Positions 41,915 through 52,314 are shown, counted from the first letter of the stretch. The stretch is 64,000 nucleotides of DNA from Corynebacterium crudilactis (GCF_001643015.1 NZ_CP015622.1:2245358-2309357), one strand, 5' to 3'. The notes: generated by a model from the sequence alone, not told the origin. Program-made: numbers and translations.

Positions 41915-42670
41915 ATGGCTATTTTGCACAGCGTTTCTTATGGCTCATCCGACAACACTTTGGTGTTCATCGGTTCACTGGGCTCCACCACCGATATGTG
42001 GTTGCCTCAGCTTGATGCCCTGCACAAGGATTTCCGCGTCATTGCAGTTGATCACCGCGGACACGGTCTAACTGAGCTCATCGAAGGCACTCCAACCGTT
42101 GCTGACTTGGCACAGGATGTTCTCGATACCCTCGATGAACTGGACGTAGACAAATTTGGCGTCATCGGACTCTCCCTTGGCGGCGCAGTTGCTCAGTACC
42201 TGACTGCCACTTCTAACCGCGTCACCAAGGCTGCTTTCATGTGCACCGCTGCAAAGTTCGGCGAGCCACAGGGCTGGATCGACCGCGCAGCTGCAACTCG
42301 TGAAAACGGCACCGCATCGCTATCTGAAGCTGTGATCCAGCGTTGGTTCTCCCCTTCTTGGTTGGAGAACAACCCGGCATCCCGCGAGCATTTCGAAGCA
42401 ATGGTAGCTGGCACCCCTTCCGAGGGTTATGCACTGTGCTGCGAAGCTTTAGCTACCTGGGACTTCACTGATCGCCTCGGTGAAATCACTGTTCCAGTGC
42501 TCACCATTGCCGGTGCAGATGATCCTTCTACCCCTCCAGCAATCCTGCAGATCATTGCTGATGGTGTATCTGGTGAATCCCGCGCAGAGGTGCTCTCCCC
42601 TGCTGCCCACGTTCCTACTGTCGAGCGTCCTGCAGAGGTAAATGAACTGCTAGCACAGCATTTCGCATAA
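41915..42670 (+). CDS. pcaD: Beta-ketoadipate enol-lactone hydrolase
   Basis: Hydrolyses the enol-lactone common to the catechol and protocatechuate branches. 251 aa alpha/beta hydrolase: nucleophile Ser87 in GLSLGG, Asp in AGADDPSTPP, His in SPAAHVPTVERP. It starts 2 bases after the pcaF stop codon. In some bacteria PcaD is fused to PcaC; here they are separate genes 2 kb apart on opposite strands. Confidence 0.95.
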   Translation: MAILHSVSYGSSDNTLVFIGSLGSTTDMWLPQLDALHKDFRVIAVDHRGHGLTELIEGTPTVADLAQDVLDTLDELDVDKFGVIGLSLGGAVAQYLTATSNRVTKAAFMCTAAKFGEPQGWIDRAAATRENGTASLSEAVIQRWFSPSWLENNPASREHFEAMVAGTPSEGYALCCEALATWDFTDRLGEITVPVLTIAGADDPSTPPAILQIIADGVSGESRAEVLSPAAHVPTVERPAEVNELLAQHFA

Positions 42671-42680
42671 TGTTATAGGT

Positions 42681-44741
42681 ATGTTTACAACAAGTCTCCT
42701 GCCTCGTCGTCAGTTGTTGCTTAGGCGTCTTCTCGCTGAGTTCACCACTGATCGCCGGGGCAGGTTTCTTGTTGTTACCGGCCCCCACGGGGTCAACAAA
42801 GAGCACTTCATCAGAGAGTTCGCTACAAAGCTCGGTGAATTTGAAGTTAATCACCGGCTGAAGAAAAAGCCGCGCCTGGGCATCGTTGTGGTCGATGATA
42901 TTCATCTGGCAGAGCGCGAAGATATCGAAAAAACACTTACTTTGGTGCACACCAAGGGGCTCATTGTCTTAAGCACAGCACCGCATCGCATCAGTGGCGC
43001 CACAGATTTGCTGGCTTTGCCACCGCTCACGGTCCCGGAAACAGCGTTGCTTGCGCGCCAAATTGTCGGCCATTGCACGCCCGCCACCGCGCATCGGCTC
43101 AACGACGCGGCTGGCGGTTTGCCTCAATTAATCAGAGAGCTTCTCGACGCTGCCCCCATCGATCACTGGAGCACTGAACGCCCCTCCCTCACTGTTCCGG
43201 AACACTGGGTCACTGATATTGATGTCAAAGATGCCGTGCTTCGGGAAGTAGCCTCACACCCATTTTTTGATGGTTGCCCAGTAGATGATCTTGATGTAGA
43301 TGCACACGTAGAACACGGCACCCTCATCCACGAAAATGGCATCTTAAGGTTCCATAGCCCAGAGGTGCGAACCCTGGTGCGAGCGTCTACGCCCCCCTCG
43401 AAAGCGCAACACCCGCGGGAGGAAAGCGTCGAAAAGCTTATTGAATCTGGAAACCTTCCTCTGGCGCGCCTTCATGTGGAGGCACTTCCCCATTCGCAAG
43501 CCGCGGAGCAACGCGCCTTTTTGGCGCTGTATGGCGGTCAGTCTTTTGAGGCCCAATCTGACTCCCCGTTTTATGCGCTAGCCACCTGGGATCCAATTGC
43601 GTTGCGCGGGATAAACCCCACTTTTGATATGTTCGCAGATGCGTTGGACACGGGTTCTTATACCAAGGCCAACTGCCCGCAAGATCCTGCGCAACAGCAG
43701 ATTCATAATTTCATCAGCGGCTGGCTCGCCCTGGTTTATGATGATCCGCTCAACGCCCGCCGGCTGCTCTCTAGGAAAGGTCCCTCCGATCTTGTCGGAT
43801 TATGGCAATCTGCATTTCTAGCTCGCGCGCACTATGTGCTGGGCGAATTTCAGGAAGCTTCCGCAGTTGTCGAACGTGGCCTTGCTACTGGCGATCGCAC
43901 CGGAGCGTCTCTTCTAGAACCAGTTCACCTGTGGACAGGTGCGCAAGTAGCTGCCATGTCTGGCCGCACGGAATTAGCCAATCATTATTTACAGCGTTTA
44001 ACGGTCCCCGAAGATGCGTTCCTCATCCAAAAACTCAGCGCATCGATGGGCAAACTCATCACCGCTTCCATGACTTCAGATACACGCACTGCCTCCTTAG
44101 CCGGCGATCGCATGGCCTCCGTTGTCTACACCACCAACACCCAACAACCTGGTTTTTGGGCTTGGGAAGACATGTATGCGATTTCACTGATTCGGACAGG
44201 TCGCATTGACGCTGCTGCTGCAGTCATGGATGGCATCCCCGACTCCACCATCCCATCGCTGCGCGCCCGAAACCTAGTTCCGCAAGCCAATATTGAGATT
44301 CAACGAGGCTCCACCGCCCGTGGTGTGAAAATGCTGTCAGAGGCTGTCGAGCTCATCTCTACAGTCAACATGCCAGCTTATGAAGCCCGCATCCTTTTTG
44401 AATACGGATTGGTCTTGCGCCGGATGGGAAGAAGAAGCCAAGCAGCAGAAATATTCACCCGCGCAGAAGAAGTTTTTATAGCCATGGGAGCAGTGACCCT
44501 TGCGGCCCGCTGCCACGGTGAAAAGAAAGTCGCAGGAGTAGGTGGCGCACGCAGATCAGCGCAGGGACTTACCCCTCAAGAGGAACAAATCACTGCGCTG
44601 GTTGTCGATGGCTACTCCAATCAAGAAGTTGCCCGCGAACTATCACTATCTGCAAAAACCGTGGAATATCACCTCACACGGGTGTACAAAAAAATGGGTG
44701 TCACATCCCGTGCAGAGTTACGTGAACTACTTAAGGTCTGA
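42681..44741 (+). CDS. pcaO: LuxR-type ATPase regulator PcaO (activator of protocatechuate genes)
   Basis: A large LAL-like regulator, 686 aa. The N-terminal ATPase-like region has a degenerate Walker A (TGPHGVNKEH, 33-42, instead of GxxGxGKT) but a clear Walker B (VVVDDIH). A TPR-like helical middle precedes the LuxR helix-turn-helix at about 625-685 (GLTPQEEQITALVVDGYSNQ, then AKTVEYHLTRVYKKMG). In C. glutamicum PcaO activates pcaHG, as I recall. It ends pcaRFDO, 10 bp after pcaD, and overlaps pcaC by 15 bases at the 3' end. BenR at 55297 is a clear paralogue. Confidence 0.9.
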   Translation: MFTTSLLPRRQLLLRRLLAEFTTDRRGRFLVVTGPHGVNKEHFIREFATKLGEFEVNHRLKKKPRLGIVVVDDIHLAEREDIEKTLTLVHTKGLIVLSTAPHRISGATDLLALPPLTVPETALLARQIVGHCTPATAHRLNDAAGGLPQLIRELLDAAPIDHWSTERPSLTVPEHWVTDIDVKDAVLREVASHPFFDGCPVDDLDVDAHVEHGTLIHENGILRFHSPEVRTLVRASTPPSKAQHPREESVEKLIESGNLPLARLHVEALPHSQAAEQRAFLALYGGQSFEAQSDSPFYALATWDPIALRGINPTFDMFADALDTGSYTKANCPQDPAQQQIHNFISGWLALVYDDPLNARRLLSRKGPSDLVGLWQSAFLARAHYVLGEFQEASAVVERGLATGDRTGASLLEPVHLWTGAQVAAMSGRTELANHYLQRLTVPEDAFLIQKLSASMGKLITASMTSDTRTASLAGDRMASVVYTTNTQQPGFWAWEDMYAISLIRTGRIDAAAAVMDGIPDSTIPSLRARNLVPQANIEIQRGSTARGVKMLSEAVELISTVNMPAYEARILFEYGLVLRRMGRRSQAAEIFTRAEEVFIAMGAVTLAARCHGEKKVAGVGGARRSAQGLTPQEEQITALVVDGYSNQEVARELSLSAKTVEYHLTRVYKKMGVTSRAELRELLKV

Positions 44742-45095
44742 TACTGCCTGGTTAAGAAGCTTGAATCCATGGTTGGAATTAGGCACGCCAGCATAAACAG
44801 CCGTGTGCAACAAGACCTCGCCGATGGTTTCCTGATCCACGCCAGCTCGCAGCGCAGCCTTAATATGCATATCCAACTCGCCATCATTGCCCACGGCAGT
44901 CAAAATTGCGATGGTGAGTAAACGGCGCTGAGTATGATCCAGGCCTGGTCGTTCCCAGATATCGCCCCATGCGGTGCGGGTGATGAAGTCCTGAAACTTT
45001 TCCGTCACCTCAGTGGTGTTTTCCACCGCACGATCTACGTGTGCATCTCCCAGCACAGCGCGACGGTTTTTCATTCCAGTTTCATAGCGATCCAT
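44727..45095 (-). CDS. pcaC: 4-carboxymuconolactone decarboxylase
   Basis: Converts 4-carboxymuconolactone to beta-ketoadipate enol-lactone. 122 aa, the single-domain PcaC length, with GDIWERPGLDHTQRRLLTIAILTAVGNDGELDMH and GEVLLHTAVYAGVP as family signatures; no CxxC, unlike AhpD. ATG at 45095 overlaps the pcaB stop codon (TAATG). Last gene of pcaHGBC. Confidence 0.96.
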   Translation of the reverse strand: MDRYETGMKNRRAVLGDAHVDRAVENTTEVTEKFQDFITRTAWGDIWERPGLDHTQRRLLTIAILTAVGNDGELDMHIKAALRAGVDQETIGEVLLHTAVYAGVPNSNHGFKLLNQAVSDLK

Positions 45096-46186
45096 TAGTT
45101 CAGTCCTTTTTCATAGATTTCTAGAGCACGTTCCGCCAAGTCCTGCGCATGTCCGGTGGGGCCATTAACGCGGGAAGCCATAACGTCTGTGTTCACAGTG
45201 ATTCCATCAATGCTTGTGGATGCACGGCTCACCGCAGAATGAGTCACCGCTGCAAGCTCACGAAGCGTTGACCACTCCGCGTGCCAGCTGCCAGTGCCAC
45301 GCTGAAGGCGACAGTCCAAGGCGTCGAAAAGCGTCGCTGCAAGCCCCGGGGCCCGGCGCGCATAGCCATCACACGCAATCGCTGCTGCCGGATTTGCTTT
45401 ATGCGGCATGGCGGAGCTGCCGCCTGGTGCCTTTTCGCGTAGTTCTCCGACTTCGGTCTGCGAGTAAAACACTACGTCACCGGCAATTTTCCGTACGACA
45501 CCTGAAGCAGTTGCCAGCGCTTGCGCAATCGCAGTAATCGGCATGCGATCCGAATGCCAGACCCACTGCGGATCAAAAAGACCCAATTCTTCAGCCAGCT
45601 TGGCTTGTATATCAAAGCCCCGCGGATGTACCGCTGTCATATTACCGCTTGCACCGCCATAAGACACTGGAAATTCCAGTGCCTCCAGCATGCGTGTGGA
45701 GTTTGCCACCGCAACGAGCCAGCCGCCAGTCAGCGCGCCAAACGTGGTCGGCGTAGCAATCTGGCCTAAAGTACGCCCCATGATCGGTGTAACTTTATGC
45801 TCGCGGGTGAGCTCAGCTAAATCGCGCGCAAGCTTTTTAAGCTTGTCGACGACGTCCCCCACCCCTTGTTTCATGCACAACATCAATGCAGAATCAATAA
45901 TGTCCTGACTGGTAGCACCTGGGTGAATACCTGTTGGATTGATAGCTTTGAGGTCTGCGACCAGCGGAATCAGTGGATTTCCGCCTTCTGCTGCGCGACG
46001 AGACAACGCCTCTACATCCAGCTGATAAGAATCAATGGTTGCTTTGGCTGTTGCTGCATCTTCAGGAGTTGCGGCAACAGCCAAAGCAGCCTCCACGATG
46101 AGAAGACTGTTTAAGAAATTCTCATCAGAAAGGCTACTGAGGTGTTCTCCGCTACCGGCAAGGTCGGAGTATAAAGATCGGGTCAT
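45095..46186 (-). CDS. pcaB: 3-carboxy-cis,cis-muconate cycloisomerase
   Basis: Lactonises 3-carboxymuconate. 363 aa member of the fumarase/aspartase superfamily with the GSSAMPHKANP signature and the TSQDIIDSALML region. It is shorter than the about 450 aa proteobacterial PcaB, with a reduced C-terminal domain. Eight bases after pcaG, and coupled to pcaC by a TAATG overlap. Confidence 0.93.
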   Translation of the reverse strand: MTRSLYSDLAGSGEHLSSLSDENFLNSLLIVEAALAVAATPEDAATAKATIDSYQLDVEALSRRAAEGGNPLIPLVADLKAINPTGIHPGATSQDIIDSALMLCMKQGVGDVVDKLKKLARDLAELTREHKVTPIMGRTLGQIATPTTFGALTGGWLVAVANSTRMLEALEFPVSYGGASGNMTAVHPRGFDIQAKLAEELGLFDPQWVWHSDRMPITAIAQALATASGVVRKIAGDVVFYSQTEVGELREKAPGGSSAMPHKANPAAAIACDGYARRAPGLAATLFDALDCRLQRGTGSWHAEWSTLRELAAVTHSAVSRASTSIDGITVNTDVMASRVNGPTGHAQDLAERALEIYEKGLN

Positions 46187-46194
46187 ATGTTTAT

Positions 46195-46809
46195 TTAGAG
46201 TCCAAAAAATGGGGTTTCGTCGGTTTCTGCCTGGACCTTGATGTCAAAGCGGAAACCATCTTCGGTTTTCTTTGCTACCAAAAGCTCACGACGCTCTGCA
46301 GGAACCACAGCCAATACTGGGTCAGTGCTGAGGTCTACCTCTGGCAGGTAGGCGCGAGTGTACAGACGTTCCAAAATGCCACGAGCAAACAGGCCAACCT
46401 TGAAGTGTGGTGCTTCATCATTGAAGGTGCCTGGCACAAGTGTGGTGAAAGTTGCTTCACCATCAGCGTTAGCCATCGCACGTCCCAAGCCACGGAAGCC
46501 ATCTACGGTAGCTGCTTCTTTGCGGTTTGGGTCCAAATCCGAATTGTGCACGCCTTCAGCATCCGCCTGCCACAATTCAAACATCGCATCCGCAATAGGA
46601 TCGCCGTTGCCATCAGTTGCAGAAACGGTGAATGAGACTGCGCCTTCAGTACCTGGAGCCACAAGATGCTCAGCTCCATCAAGTGTCAAACCAATGTGGA
46701 CATATGGTCCCACTGTTTGTGATGGAGTGATGCCGAATTCTGCTTCATTTTGATCTACGATATTCGACTGTTCGTAACGGAACTCGCCGTTCTTCCCTGT
46801 ATCAATCAT
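46195..46809 (-). CDS. pcaG: Protocatechuate 3,4-dioxygenase, alpha subunit
   Basis: A 204 aa non-catalytic partner of PcaH in the intradiol ring cleavage of protocatechuate. GITPSQTVGPYVHIGL and ELWQADAEGVHNSDLD mark the alpha subunit; the iron ligands of the beta subunit are not conserved here (GLFARGILERLYTRAYLP). It is 12 bp after pcaH, with AAAGG before the ATG. Confidence 0.95.
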   Translation of the reverse strand: MIDTGKNGEFRYEQSNIVDQNEAEFGITPSQTVGPYVHIGLTLDGAEHLVAPGTEGAVSFTVSATDGNGDPIADAMFELWQADAEGVHNSDLDPNRKEAATVDGFRGLGRAMANADGEATFTTLVPGTFNDEAPHFKVGLFARGILERLYTRAYLPEVDLSTDPVLAVVPAERRELLVAKKTEDGFRFDIKVQAETDETPFFGL

Positions 46810-46821
46810 TGCAAATACCTT

Positions 46822-47514
46822 TTACTCGAATGGGGTGGCGTTGCGGCCACGAAGGACGATGTCGAACTTATAGCCGAGCGCAAAGTTTTCGCGGGTCTCG
46901 TCATAATCAAACGTTGCGATCATGCGCTCGCGTGCACCCAGAGGTACTGCGTTGTAGATCGGATCCTGGAAGAACAATGGATCATTCGGGAAATACATCT
47001 GAGTGACAAGGCGCTCAGTGAATTGGCGACCATACAGTGAGAAGTGGATGTGCGCTGGACGCCATGCATTGTGGTGGTTACCCCAAGGGTAATTACCTGG
47101 CATAACTGTCCAGAAGTGGTACTGGCCGTCCTTATCAGTCAAGGTACGAGCCACACCATTGAAGTGTGGATCCAGTGGTGCTGGCCAGGAGTCATTCTTG
47201 TGACGGTAACGACCTGCTGCATTAGCCTGCCATGCTTCAACAAGAGTGTGTGGCACTGGCTTGCCATCAAATCCAAGAACGCGTCCATGGACAAAGATGC
47301 GCTGGCCGACTGCCTCGCCGCCATTGACCTTGGTCATGTCATTATCGGTGTTGCCAAGATCGCGGTCGCCGAAGACAGGTCCCGTGGACTCACCGAGTCG
47401 GTTTGGAACCATAATGAGATCGTTACTTGGGTTGCGCTTAATGGTGGTCCGGTACTCCGGGAAATGCAGTGGGGAGTACTCGCCTCCCGTTGGAGCGAAG
47501 TGTGGAATGTCCAT
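46822..47514 (-). CDS. pcaH: Protocatechuate 3,4-dioxygenase, beta (catalytic) subunit
   Basis: Intradiol dioxygenase opening protocatechuate to 3-carboxymuconate. 230 aa from the ATG at 47514 (MDIPHFAPTGG). The ferric iron ligands are Tyr103 (AGRYRHK), Tyr142 (GNYPWG), His155 and His157 (RPAHIHF), with exactly the spacing known from the P. putida enzyme. The frame opens 25 codons earlier, but AAAGG lies just before 47514 and homology starts there. First gene of pcaHGBC. Confidence 0.96.
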   Translation of the reverse strand: MDIPHFAPTGGEYSPLHFPEYRTTIKRNPSNDLIMVPNRLGESTGPVFGDRDLGNTDNDMTKVNGGEAVGQRIFVHGRVLGFDGKPVPHTLVEAWQANAAGRYRHKNDSWPAPLDPHFNGVARTLTDKDGQYHFWTVMPGNYPWGNHHNAWRPAHIHFSLYGRQFTERLVTQMYFPNDPLFFQDPIYNAVPLGARERMIATFDYDETRENFALGYKFDIVLRGRNATPFE

Positions 47515-47673
47515 GCGAGACCTTTCTACAGCTAGTGATGTACATCTCAAACTAGGGATAAGTGAGCCCATTAACAAGTGGTTCGTCAAACGAACATGTC
47601 AGATTGCGCACCTACATTCACTGCCAGCACAAACCCAAAACATCAGGGGTTAGCTAGGGGTGTGCATAAGGGA
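47515..47673. promoter_or_regulatory. pcaHGBC promoter region with an IclR-type palindrome
   Basis: The start of a 522-bp stretch between pcaH and catC with no certain gene. GTTCGTCAAACGAAC at 47581-47595 has the same arms and length as the pcaI/pcaR operator. CAGGGGTTAGCTAGGGG near 47645-47661 holds repeated AGGGG units that could belong to an activator site (PcaO), but I cannot show this. The rest of the stretch holds a possible small gene (47674-47871) and the catC terminator. Confidence 0.6.
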
Positions 47674-47871
47674 TTACCCATCCAACACTTCCAGTGAGCT
47701 GCACATCGGCACAAAACCCTTCACTATGGTTCTTAACTCCACAATCAACGTGCTGGCATCCGCTTCCGGATTTGGAATAAGCAAACTCCAGCGTTGGATT
47801 TCCATTTGAGCTATCTCGAAGTTGATCTGATTTTCCGGACCATGCGGATCCCAATAACTAAAGTACGACAT
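47674..47871 (-). CDS. Possible small protein, 65 aa
   Basis: Low-confidence gene. It would start MSYFSYWDPHGPENQINFEI with GGGGA directly before the ATG, and it fills part of the 522-bp gap between pcaH and catC. Composition looks protein-like (alternating hydrophobic strands, IQRWSLLIPNPEAD, ASTLIVELRTIVKGF), but there is no known motif. It could be a remnant of a larger gene. An overlapping frame (47654-47854) is less convincing. Confidence 0.35.
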   Translation of the reverse strand: MSYFSYWDPHGPENQINFEIAQMEIQRWSLLIPNPEADASTLIVELRTIVKGFVPMCSSLEVLDG

Positions 47872-47989
47872 TCCCCATGTCCCCTAATGTTTTAAAATTC
47901 CCCTTATTTAATTGATTAACCACCACCCTATTTCAACACCACTAAACAAATAAGAGTCCTAACGAAAGTTTGTGCTAATTCTTTGTAAT

Positions 47990-48026
47990 GGAAAAGCCAC
48001 CCTACCGAAATTGAAGGTAGGGCGGC
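47990..48026 (-). terminator. Terminator after catC
   Basis: Minus strand: 11-bp stem GCCGCCCTACC/GGTAGGGTGGC (48016-48026 with 47996-48006, one G-T pair), loop TTCAATTTC, then TTTTCC. It lies 11 bp past the catC stop codon. Confidence 0.88.
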
Positions 48027-48036
48027 TGAAATTCGA

Positions 48037-48330
48037 TTATCCCTTGAGGTAATAATCCAGGGCGTTTGGATGCTTCGCCAATGGAGTGATCTTGACGTTC
48101 ATGTACTTAAACATCGGGAAACCACTCAGGATCGCATGCAATTCATCATGATCATCAACATCGAAAATAGAGTAGTTTGCATACTCTCCAACGACGCGCC
48201 AGATCGCCTTCATGATCCCGCGCTCTTGAAGATCTCCAGAATAAGCCTTTTCCTTAACCTGGAAATCTGCCATAACATCGGCTTCCATAGAATCTGGGAA
48301 CACAACGTCCATGCGTGCTAGAAACAGCAT
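48037..48330 (-). CDS. catC: Muconolactone delta-isomerase
   Basis: Isomerises muconolactone to beta-ketoadipate enol-lactone, joining the catechol branch to pcaD. 97 aa, the typical small ferredoxin-like protein: MLFLARMDVVFPDSM, a GIMKAIWRVVGEYANYSIFDV core and SGFPMFKYMNVKITPLAKHP. AAGGAG precedes the ATG. It is 12 bp after catB. Confidence 0.96.
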   Translation of the reverse strand: MLFLARMDVVFPDSMEADVMADFQVKEKAYSGDLQERGIMKAIWRVVGEYANYSIFDVDDHDELHAILSGFPMFKYMNVKITPLAKHPNALDYYLKG

Positions 48331-48342
48331 TTCATCTTCTCC

Positions 48343-49464
48343 TTACTTACGGGTATAGAAGTTAACTTTGTCCACATCAATATCAACACCCAAGCCTGGC
48401 CCCTGAGGAACCGCAACCTGGCCATTGCTGTAATCGAATTCTTGGACGATATAAGTATCTTTCAGCAGCTGTGGACCAAATAGTTCAGTGCCGAAAGAAA
48501 TTGCCTTGGTGGATGCTGCAAACTGCAACGATGCTGCGGTTCCGATTGGCCCCTCCAAGCTGGTAGCGCCGTGGCAAGCAAGTCCGCCGGCTTCTGCGAT
48601 TGCTGCAATCTTTTTAGATTCCAGCAATCCGCCATGCTTGGTGGTCTTCAGTGCGATAACGTCCGCAGCCTGGGTTTTTACTACGGCCAAAGCTTCAGCA
48701 GGAGTCCATACAGACTCATCCGCCATCACAGAAACATTGGTGCGACGAGTAATTTCGCGCAGAGTTTCCAAGTCATCGGCTGGAGTTGGCTGCTCAAATA
48801 GTTCCACGCCTGCATCCGCCAAGATTGGCAGGTAGTGCAGTGCAGTGCGGCGATCCCAACGCGCATTGATATCGATGCGGATGGAAACGCGGTCTCCTAC
48901 TGCGCGGGTCAATTCCGCCACTCGTCGAGTGTCTTCTGCAGGATCTCCTGCGCCCATCTTAAGCTTGAAGGAACGGTTACCGAACTCTTCGATGCGTTCT
49001 TCGATCTCAGCAACAGCCACATCCAACGGCAAAACGCCCAAAGCCCAGGTGACATCAAGCCTGTCACGGACGGTGCCACCAAGAAGATCACGCACTGGGA
49101 TATTCAGGCTTCGTGCCCATGCATCATGCATTGCAACATCGACTGCCGACTTGGCATAGCGCGCACGTGCAACAACACGCTCAAGATCCGCCATAATGCC
49201 TGCAAGCTCAGACACAGCACGCCCGACGAGCACTGGGGCGAGGTAGCCGTCGACAAGCGCCTTCATAGTCTCAACCGACTCGCCGCCCCACCATGGACCG
49301 CCCGGCACAACGCCCTCGCCGTAGCCGATAACGCCATTTTCCAAGTGCACACTCACCAGCAGAATGTGCTGCTCAGTGGAAGTTGTGGTGGCAAAGCCAT
49401 GCGGGCGAATCAGAGGAACATCGAGGATCCGGGATTCAACTTTTTTAATCGTCAGATTAGACAT
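48343..49464 (-). CDS. catB: Muconate cycloisomerase
   Basis: Enolase-superfamily enzyme that converts cis,cis-muconate to muconolactone. 373 aa. Catalytic Lys167-x-Lys169 (SFKLKMG), metal ligands Asp198 (RIDINARW), Glu224 (FEQPTP) and Asp249 (MADES), and general acid/base Lys273 (ALKTTKHGG). It follows catA by 77 bp, which contain a hairpin terminator. Confidence 0.96.
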   Translation of the reverse strand: MSNLTIKKVESRILDVPLIRPHGFATTTSTEQHILLVSVHLENGVIGYGEGVVPGGPWWGGESVETMKALVDGYLAPVLVGRAVSELAGIMADLERVVARARYAKSAVDVAMHDAWARSLNIPVRDLLGGTVRDRLDVTWALGVLPLDVAVAEIEERIEEFGNRSFKLKMGAGDPAEDTRRVAELTRAVGDRVSIRIDINARWDRRTALHYLPILADAGVELFEQPTPADDLETLREITRRTNVSVMADESVWTPAEALAVVKTQAADVIALKTTKHGGLLESKKIAAIAEAGGLACHGATSLEGPIGTAASLQFAASTKAISFGTELFGPQLLKDTYIVQEFDYSNGQVAVPQGPGLGVDIDVDKVNFYTRK

Positions 49465-49489
49465 TTTTCGAACTTTCTAGACAAGTGGG

Positions 49490-49520
49490 AAAAGTCCCGC
49501 CACAAAATGTGGTCGGGACT
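49490..49520 (-). terminator. Terminator hairpin between catA and catB
   Basis: Minus strand: stem AGTCCCG(A)CCACA / TGTGGCGGGACT with one bulged A and loop TTT, then TTTTCCC. It lies 21 bp past the catA stop codon and 26 bp before catB, so it would lower catBC expression relative to catA unless read through. Confidence 0.75.
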
Positions 49521-49541
49521 CTAGGGTGAATAGGTTAAAAC

Positions 49542-50817
<1,276 letters not shown>

Positions 50818-52314
50818 ATGTCAACACCAGTTTCAAATTTGGATAGCGTTCAGAAAACCCTGGACCATGCACTTGAGGACCGTCCAGAAGAAGGCATCGT
50901 TCGCGTTAACCGCAACATCTTCACTGATCCAGAGATCTTCGAGCTGGAGATGCGCCACATCTTCGAGGGCAACTGGATCTACCTGGCACACGAGTCCCAG
51001 ATCCCTAACCCGGGTGATTACTTCACCACTTACATTGGCCGCCAGCCAATCATGATCACTCGCTCCAAGGACGGCACCCTTAACTGCCTAATCAATGCTT
51101 GTTCCCACCGTGGAGCTATGTTGTGCCGCCGTAAGACCGACAACCGCACCACTTTGACCTGCCCATTCCACGGCTGGACCTTCAGCAACGACGGTGCCCT
51201 TCTTAAGGTCAAGGATCAAAAGGAAGGTGCATACCCAGAACAATTCCACACTGATGGCTCCCACGACCTGCGTCGCGTGCCTAAGTTCGAGTCCTACCGT
51301 GGCTTCCTCTTCGGTTCCCTCAACGATGATGTTGTCTCCCTAGAAGAGCACCTCGGCGATACCCGCACCGTCATTGACATGCTGGTTGACCAGTCCCCAG
51401 AGGGCCTTGAGGTTCTTCGCGGTTCTTCCACCTACACCTACGACGGCAACTGGAAGCTCCAGACCGAAAACGGTGCGGATGGCTACCACGTTTCCTCCAC
51501 TCACTGGAACTACGCTGCAACCACTTCCCGCCGTGGCACTGGCGAATCCGCCAACGAGACCAAGGCAATGGATGCAGGCACCTGGGGCAAGCAGGGTGGC
51601 GGCTACTTCTCCTACCCATACGGCCACATGCTGCTCTGGATGTGGTGGGGTAACCCAGAAGACCGCCCACTGTTCGAGCGTCGTGAAGAATTCAAGCAGC
51701 AGTTCGGTGAGGAAAAGGGCGAGTTCATGGTTGGTGCTTCCCGCAACCTGTGCCTCTACCCTAACGTTTACTTGATGGATCAGTTCTCCTCTCAGATCCG
51801 CCACTTCCGTCCAATCTCTGTTGATCAGACAGAAGTCACCATCTACTGCATCGCTCCAAAGGGCGAGTCTGCAGATGCACGTGCAAACCGTATCCGCCAG
51901 TACGAAGACTTCTTCAACGCAACTGGCATGGCTACTCCAGATGACTTGGAAGAGTTCCGCTCTTGCCAGAAGACCTACCAGGCAACTTCCTTCCCTTGGA
52001 ACGATATGACCCGTGGTTTGGGCCACCAGGTTCAGGGACCAAATGAAGTTGCACAGGGTCTGGGCATGAATGAAGTGCTCTCCTCCGGTGCTCGTACTGA
52101 AGACGAAGGTCTCTACCCAATCCAGCACGCTTTCTGGCATGAGCTCATGCAGGAAGCTGTCAACAAGCAGACCATTAAGGAAAAAGAGCTTGCCGACGAC
52201 GCAGCCTCTTCTGCAGTGACTGTTGCTGCCGCGAAGCAGCGTGAAGCAGCCAAGGCTGCTGCGAAGGCTGATTCCGGAGACGAACCACGCCGCCGTCGCC
52301 GCACCCGCGGTTAA
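50818..52314 (+). CDS. benA: Benzoate 1,2-dioxygenase, large (alpha) subunit
   Basis: Rieske oxygenase subunit turning benzoate into its cis-1,2-dihydrodiol. 498 aa from the ATG at 50818 with CGGAGG upstream. Rieske ligands Cys95, His97, Cys115, His118 ([18 protein letters not shown]); mononuclear iron ligands in [16 protein letters not shown]. The C-terminus carries an unusual extra tail of about 45 residues, Ala/Lys-rich and then Arg-rich ([28 protein letters not shown]), not seen in typical BenA of about 450-460 aa. Confidence 0.95.
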   Translation: MSTPVSNLDSVQKTLDHALEDRPEEGIVRVNRNIFTDPEIFELEMRHIFEGNWIYLAHESQIPNPGDYFTTYIGRQPIMITRSKDGTLNCLINACSHRGAMLCRRKTDNRTTLTCPFHGWTFSNDGALLKVKDQKEGAYPEQFHTDGSHDLRRVPKFESYRGFLFGSLNDDVVSLEEHLGDTRTVIDMLVDQSPEGLEVLRGSSTYTYDGNWKLQTENGADGYHVSSTHWNYAATTSRRGTGESANETKAMDAGTWGKQGGGYFSYPYGHMLLWMWWGNPEDRPLFERREEFKQQFGEEKGEFMVGASRNLCLYPNVYLMDQFSSQIRHFRPISVDQTEVTIYCIAPKGESADARANRIRQYEDFFNATGMATPDDLEEFRSCQKTYQATSFPWNDMTRGLGHQVQGPNEVAQGLGMNEVLSSGARTEDEGLYPIQHAFWHELMQEAVNKQTIKEKELADDAASSAVTVAAAKQREAAKAAAKADSGDEPRRRRRTRG

